Below are positions 62,142 to 64,000 of a DNA stretch of 64,000 nt, piece after piece. This stretch comes from an uncultured Bacteroidales bacterium (lineage in GTDB: Bacteria; Bacteroidota; Bacteroidia; Bacteroidales; UBA932), in contig CAKUTA010000005.1 of assembly GCA_934691625.1 (NCBI GenBank), positions 1-64,000 on the forward strand, in the 5' to 3' direction. The notes under the pieces were generated by a model, which was given only the letters and a program-made list of their open reading frames with translations, was not told the DNA's origin and ran no database searches. The number at the start of each line of letters is the position of its first letter. The first letter of the stretch is position 1. Made by a program: the position numbers and the translations under genes.

Positions 62142-64000
62142 ATGGACCGCCAGCAGGCAGAAATAAGAATACAGGAGCTCAGGAAAATTCTCTGGGAGAA
62201 CAGCCGCAAGTATTACGTGGAGAATGCTCCGGTAATCAGCGACTATGATTACGACCACCTCATGTACGAGCTGTCTGACCTGGAGAGGCAGTACCCTGAC
62301 CTTGTGGCCCCTGACTCCCCTACCCAGAAGGTGGGCAATGATCTGGAGAACAGCGATGAAAGCGGCAGAACACTGGTGTCCGCGAGGAAGGAGTTTGCCC
62401 AGTACCCGCATAAATATCCGATGCTGTCCCTGGGAAACACGTACAATATCGGGGAAATAGAGGATTTCGTGGCGCGGGCGTCCAGGACCATAAGCAAGCC
62501 GTTCACATATTCCTGCGAACTTAAATTTGACGGGACGGCAATATGCCTTACGTACCGTAACGGCAAACTGTTCAGGGCATTGACTAGAGGAGACGGGGTC
62601 ATCGGAGATGATGTCACCGAGAATGTCCGCCATATTTCCAATATCCCTGAAGAGCTGAAAGGCTCCGGGTATCCTGAAGAATTCGAGATAAGAGGAGAAA
62701 TCCTGATGCCATACAAGGCATTCGACAGGCTGAATGAAGAGAAGATGCGCAATGAGGAGCAGCCGTTTGCAAATCCGAGAAATGCCGCCTCCGGCTCGTT
62801 GAAGCTTCTTGACCCTAAGGAGGTCGGACTCAGGGGGCTCTGGTGCACATTGTACCATATTCCGAGTCCTAGCGTGACTTTCGCGACACATGACGAAGCG
62901 CTGAACGCCGCCGCCTCATGGGGGCTTCCGGTTTCGGACAAGCGCAGGATCTGCCATAATATCAGCGAGATAGAGGCATATATCAATTATTGGGATACGG
63001 AGCGCAAGTTTCTTCCTTACGCCACCGACGGGATCGTGATAAAGATCAATGAGCTGGCATTCCAGACAGAGCTTGGATATACGGCTAAATTTCCACGGTG
63101 GGCAGTCGCATACAAGTTCAAGGCCGAGCAGGCATTGACACAGATAAAATCCATTGACTACCAGGTAGGGCGGACAGGGGCCGTGACTCCTGTCGCAAAT
63201 CTTGACCCGGTGCAGCTCTCAGGAACAGTGGTGAAAAGGGCGACATTGAACAATGCCGACATGATGGAGCAGATGGATATACGCATCGGAGACTATGTTT
63301 ATGTGGAGAAAGGCGGCGAGATCATACCTAAGATAACAGGCGTGGAACTGTCCAAAAGAGGGGCAGATGTGCGCAAGCCTGATTTTCCAAAGGTGTGTCC
63401 GGACTGCGGAACTCCGCTTGTGAAGGAAGATGACGAGGCCAAATGGTTCTGTCCTAATGTCGATGGATGCCCGACCCAGATAAAGGGCAGGCTGGTGCAT
63501 TTCCTGAGCAGGAAAGCCATGAATGTAATCGCTGGAGATGCCACCATCGAGCAGCTGTATAATCTGGGACTGGTCCGTACACCTGCCGATTTCTATGACC
63601 TGCACAAGCAGGATCTTATGCGTCTGGACGGATGGAAGGAGCGGTCGGCGCAGAGATTTCTGGACAGTCTGAAGGACAGCCTGAAGGTGCCTTTCGAGCG
63701 AGTCCTGTTCGCATTGGGAATCAGATATGTCGGTGAATCCACAGCCAAGGAGATCGCCAGATATTTCAAGGATATAGATACTATAGCCGCCGCTTCTGCG
63801 GAACAGCTGCTGGAGGTGCCCGATGTCGGTACAGTGATAGCTGAAAGCGTTCACGCATTCTTCCAGGACGAGAGGCACATATTCGAGATTCAGCGGCTGA
63901 AAGCCGATGGGCTCAAGATGTCAGTGGAAGCTCCTGCGGAGAATCTGTCCGCAGCCCTCTCCGGGAAGACTATCGTCATTTCCGGGAACTTCAGCATATC
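62142..64000 (+). CDS. ligA: NAD-dependent DNA ligase, 5' part (runs off the window)
   Basis: It seals nicks in DNA using NAD. About 619 codons are visible. The Ia domain YYVENAPVISDYDYDHLMYEL is followed by the adenylation site CELKFDGTAICLTYRNG (Lys near 127; most LigA proteins have KIDG). DGIVIKIN and VGRTGAVTPVANLDPV mark the OB fold. Four Cys ligands in CPDCG and FCPNVDGCP make the zinc site, helix-hairpin-helix repeats follow, and the start of a BRCT domain (LSGKTIVISGNF) lies at the edge. A TAAATTTG box at 62070-62077 may drive it. Confidence 0.95.
   Translation, partial: MDRQQAEIRIQELRKILWENSRKYYVENAPVISDYDYDHLMYELSDLERQYPDLVAPDSPTQKVGNDLENSDESGRTLVSARKEFAQYPHKYPMLSLGNTYNIGEIEDFVARASRTISKPFTYSCELKFDGTAICLTYRNGKLFRALTRGDGVIGDDVTENVRHISNIPEELKGSGYPEEFEIRGEILMPYKAFDRLNEEKMRNEEQPFANPRNAASGSLKLLDPKEVGLRGLWCTLYHIPSPSVTFATHDEALNAAASWGLPVSDKRRICHNISEIEAYINYWDTERKFLPYATDGIVIKINELAFQTELGYTAKFPRWAVAYKFKAEQALTQIKSIDYQVGRTGAVTPVANLDPVQLSGTVVKRATLNNADMMEQMDIRIGDYVYVEKGGEIIPKITGVELSKRGADVRKPDFPKVCPDCGTPLVKEDDEAKWFCPNVDGCPTQIKGRLVHFLSRKAMNVIAGDATIEQLYNLGLVRTPADFYDLHKQDLMRLDGWKERSAQRFLDSLKDSLKVPFERVLFALGIRYVGESTAKEIARYFKDIDTIAAASAEQLLEVPDVGTVIAESVHAFFQDERHIFEIQRLKADGLKMSVEAPAENLSAALSGKTIVISGNFSI

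Overview
The window looks like the chromosome of a Bacteroidota member, most likely Bacteroidales. It carries a type III glutamine synthetase, a lipid-anchored TamA-like (TamL) protein, a DUF3467 protein, a PPi-type phosphofructokinase and Bacteroidetes arginine decarboxylase, and its promoters have the -33 TTTG / -7 TAnnTTTG form. No rRNA, tRNA or CRISPR array was found. The genus cannot be fixed from sequence alone.

Layout. 0-7 kb: PLP aminotransferase, glnN, a lipoprotein, a DEDDy exonuclease and an RlmI-like methyltransferase. 7-10 kb: a possible small RNA, an outer-membrane barrel, and a minus-strand DUF3467-kdsC-maf cluster. 10-17 kb: a plus-strand run valS, thioesterase, tatA, tatC, ABC-F, M19 dipeptidase. 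17-29.6 kb: cinA, pyrD, an XRE regulator, queA, an acyltransferase, an MscS channel, a threonine-synthase-family enzyme that may be cysteate synthase, a Ca/Na exchanger, an RlmD-like methyltransferase and a Na/Pi cotransporter.

29.62-36.06 kb is an integrated ssDNA phage of the family Microviridae (Alpavirinae/BMV type). It has a VP4 replication initiator, VP1 major capsid, VP2 pilot protein and about eight small genes. It lies between two dif-like XerC/XerD sites. The right-hand direct repeat runs about 70 bp past the dif core into the first codons of the first phage gene, so a second, mostly deleted copy probably once lay there in tandem.

36.4-50.8 kb is again housekeeping: flavodiiron protein, two small outer-membrane proteins, pyruvate kinase, RarA, TamL, arginine decarboxylase, an RNA methyltransferase, and a 991-aa ATP-grasp protein with receiver-like N-terminal domains. 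50.8-58.4 kb is an AT-richer island with two exported YD/RHS-repeat proteins and a small multi-pass membrane protein. A 144-bp direct repeat flanks it, formed from the overlapping 3' ends of the ATP-grasp gene and a GH13 amylase gene. The island therefore appears to have entered between two convergent genes and duplicated their junction. The second RHS protein ends in a glycine-zipper membrane segment and is followed 5 bp later by the membrane protein, which suggests a pore-forming toxin and its immunity protein. The window closes with the amylase, PPi-phosphofructokinase and the 5' part of ligA.

A family of MITE-like inverted repeats (ends like TTAGAAGCTGTTTTGAAAT) is scattered through the host DNA and often begins exactly at a stop codon. 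Other dispersed repeats lie near 36.5, 42.6, 50.9 and 60.4 kb.
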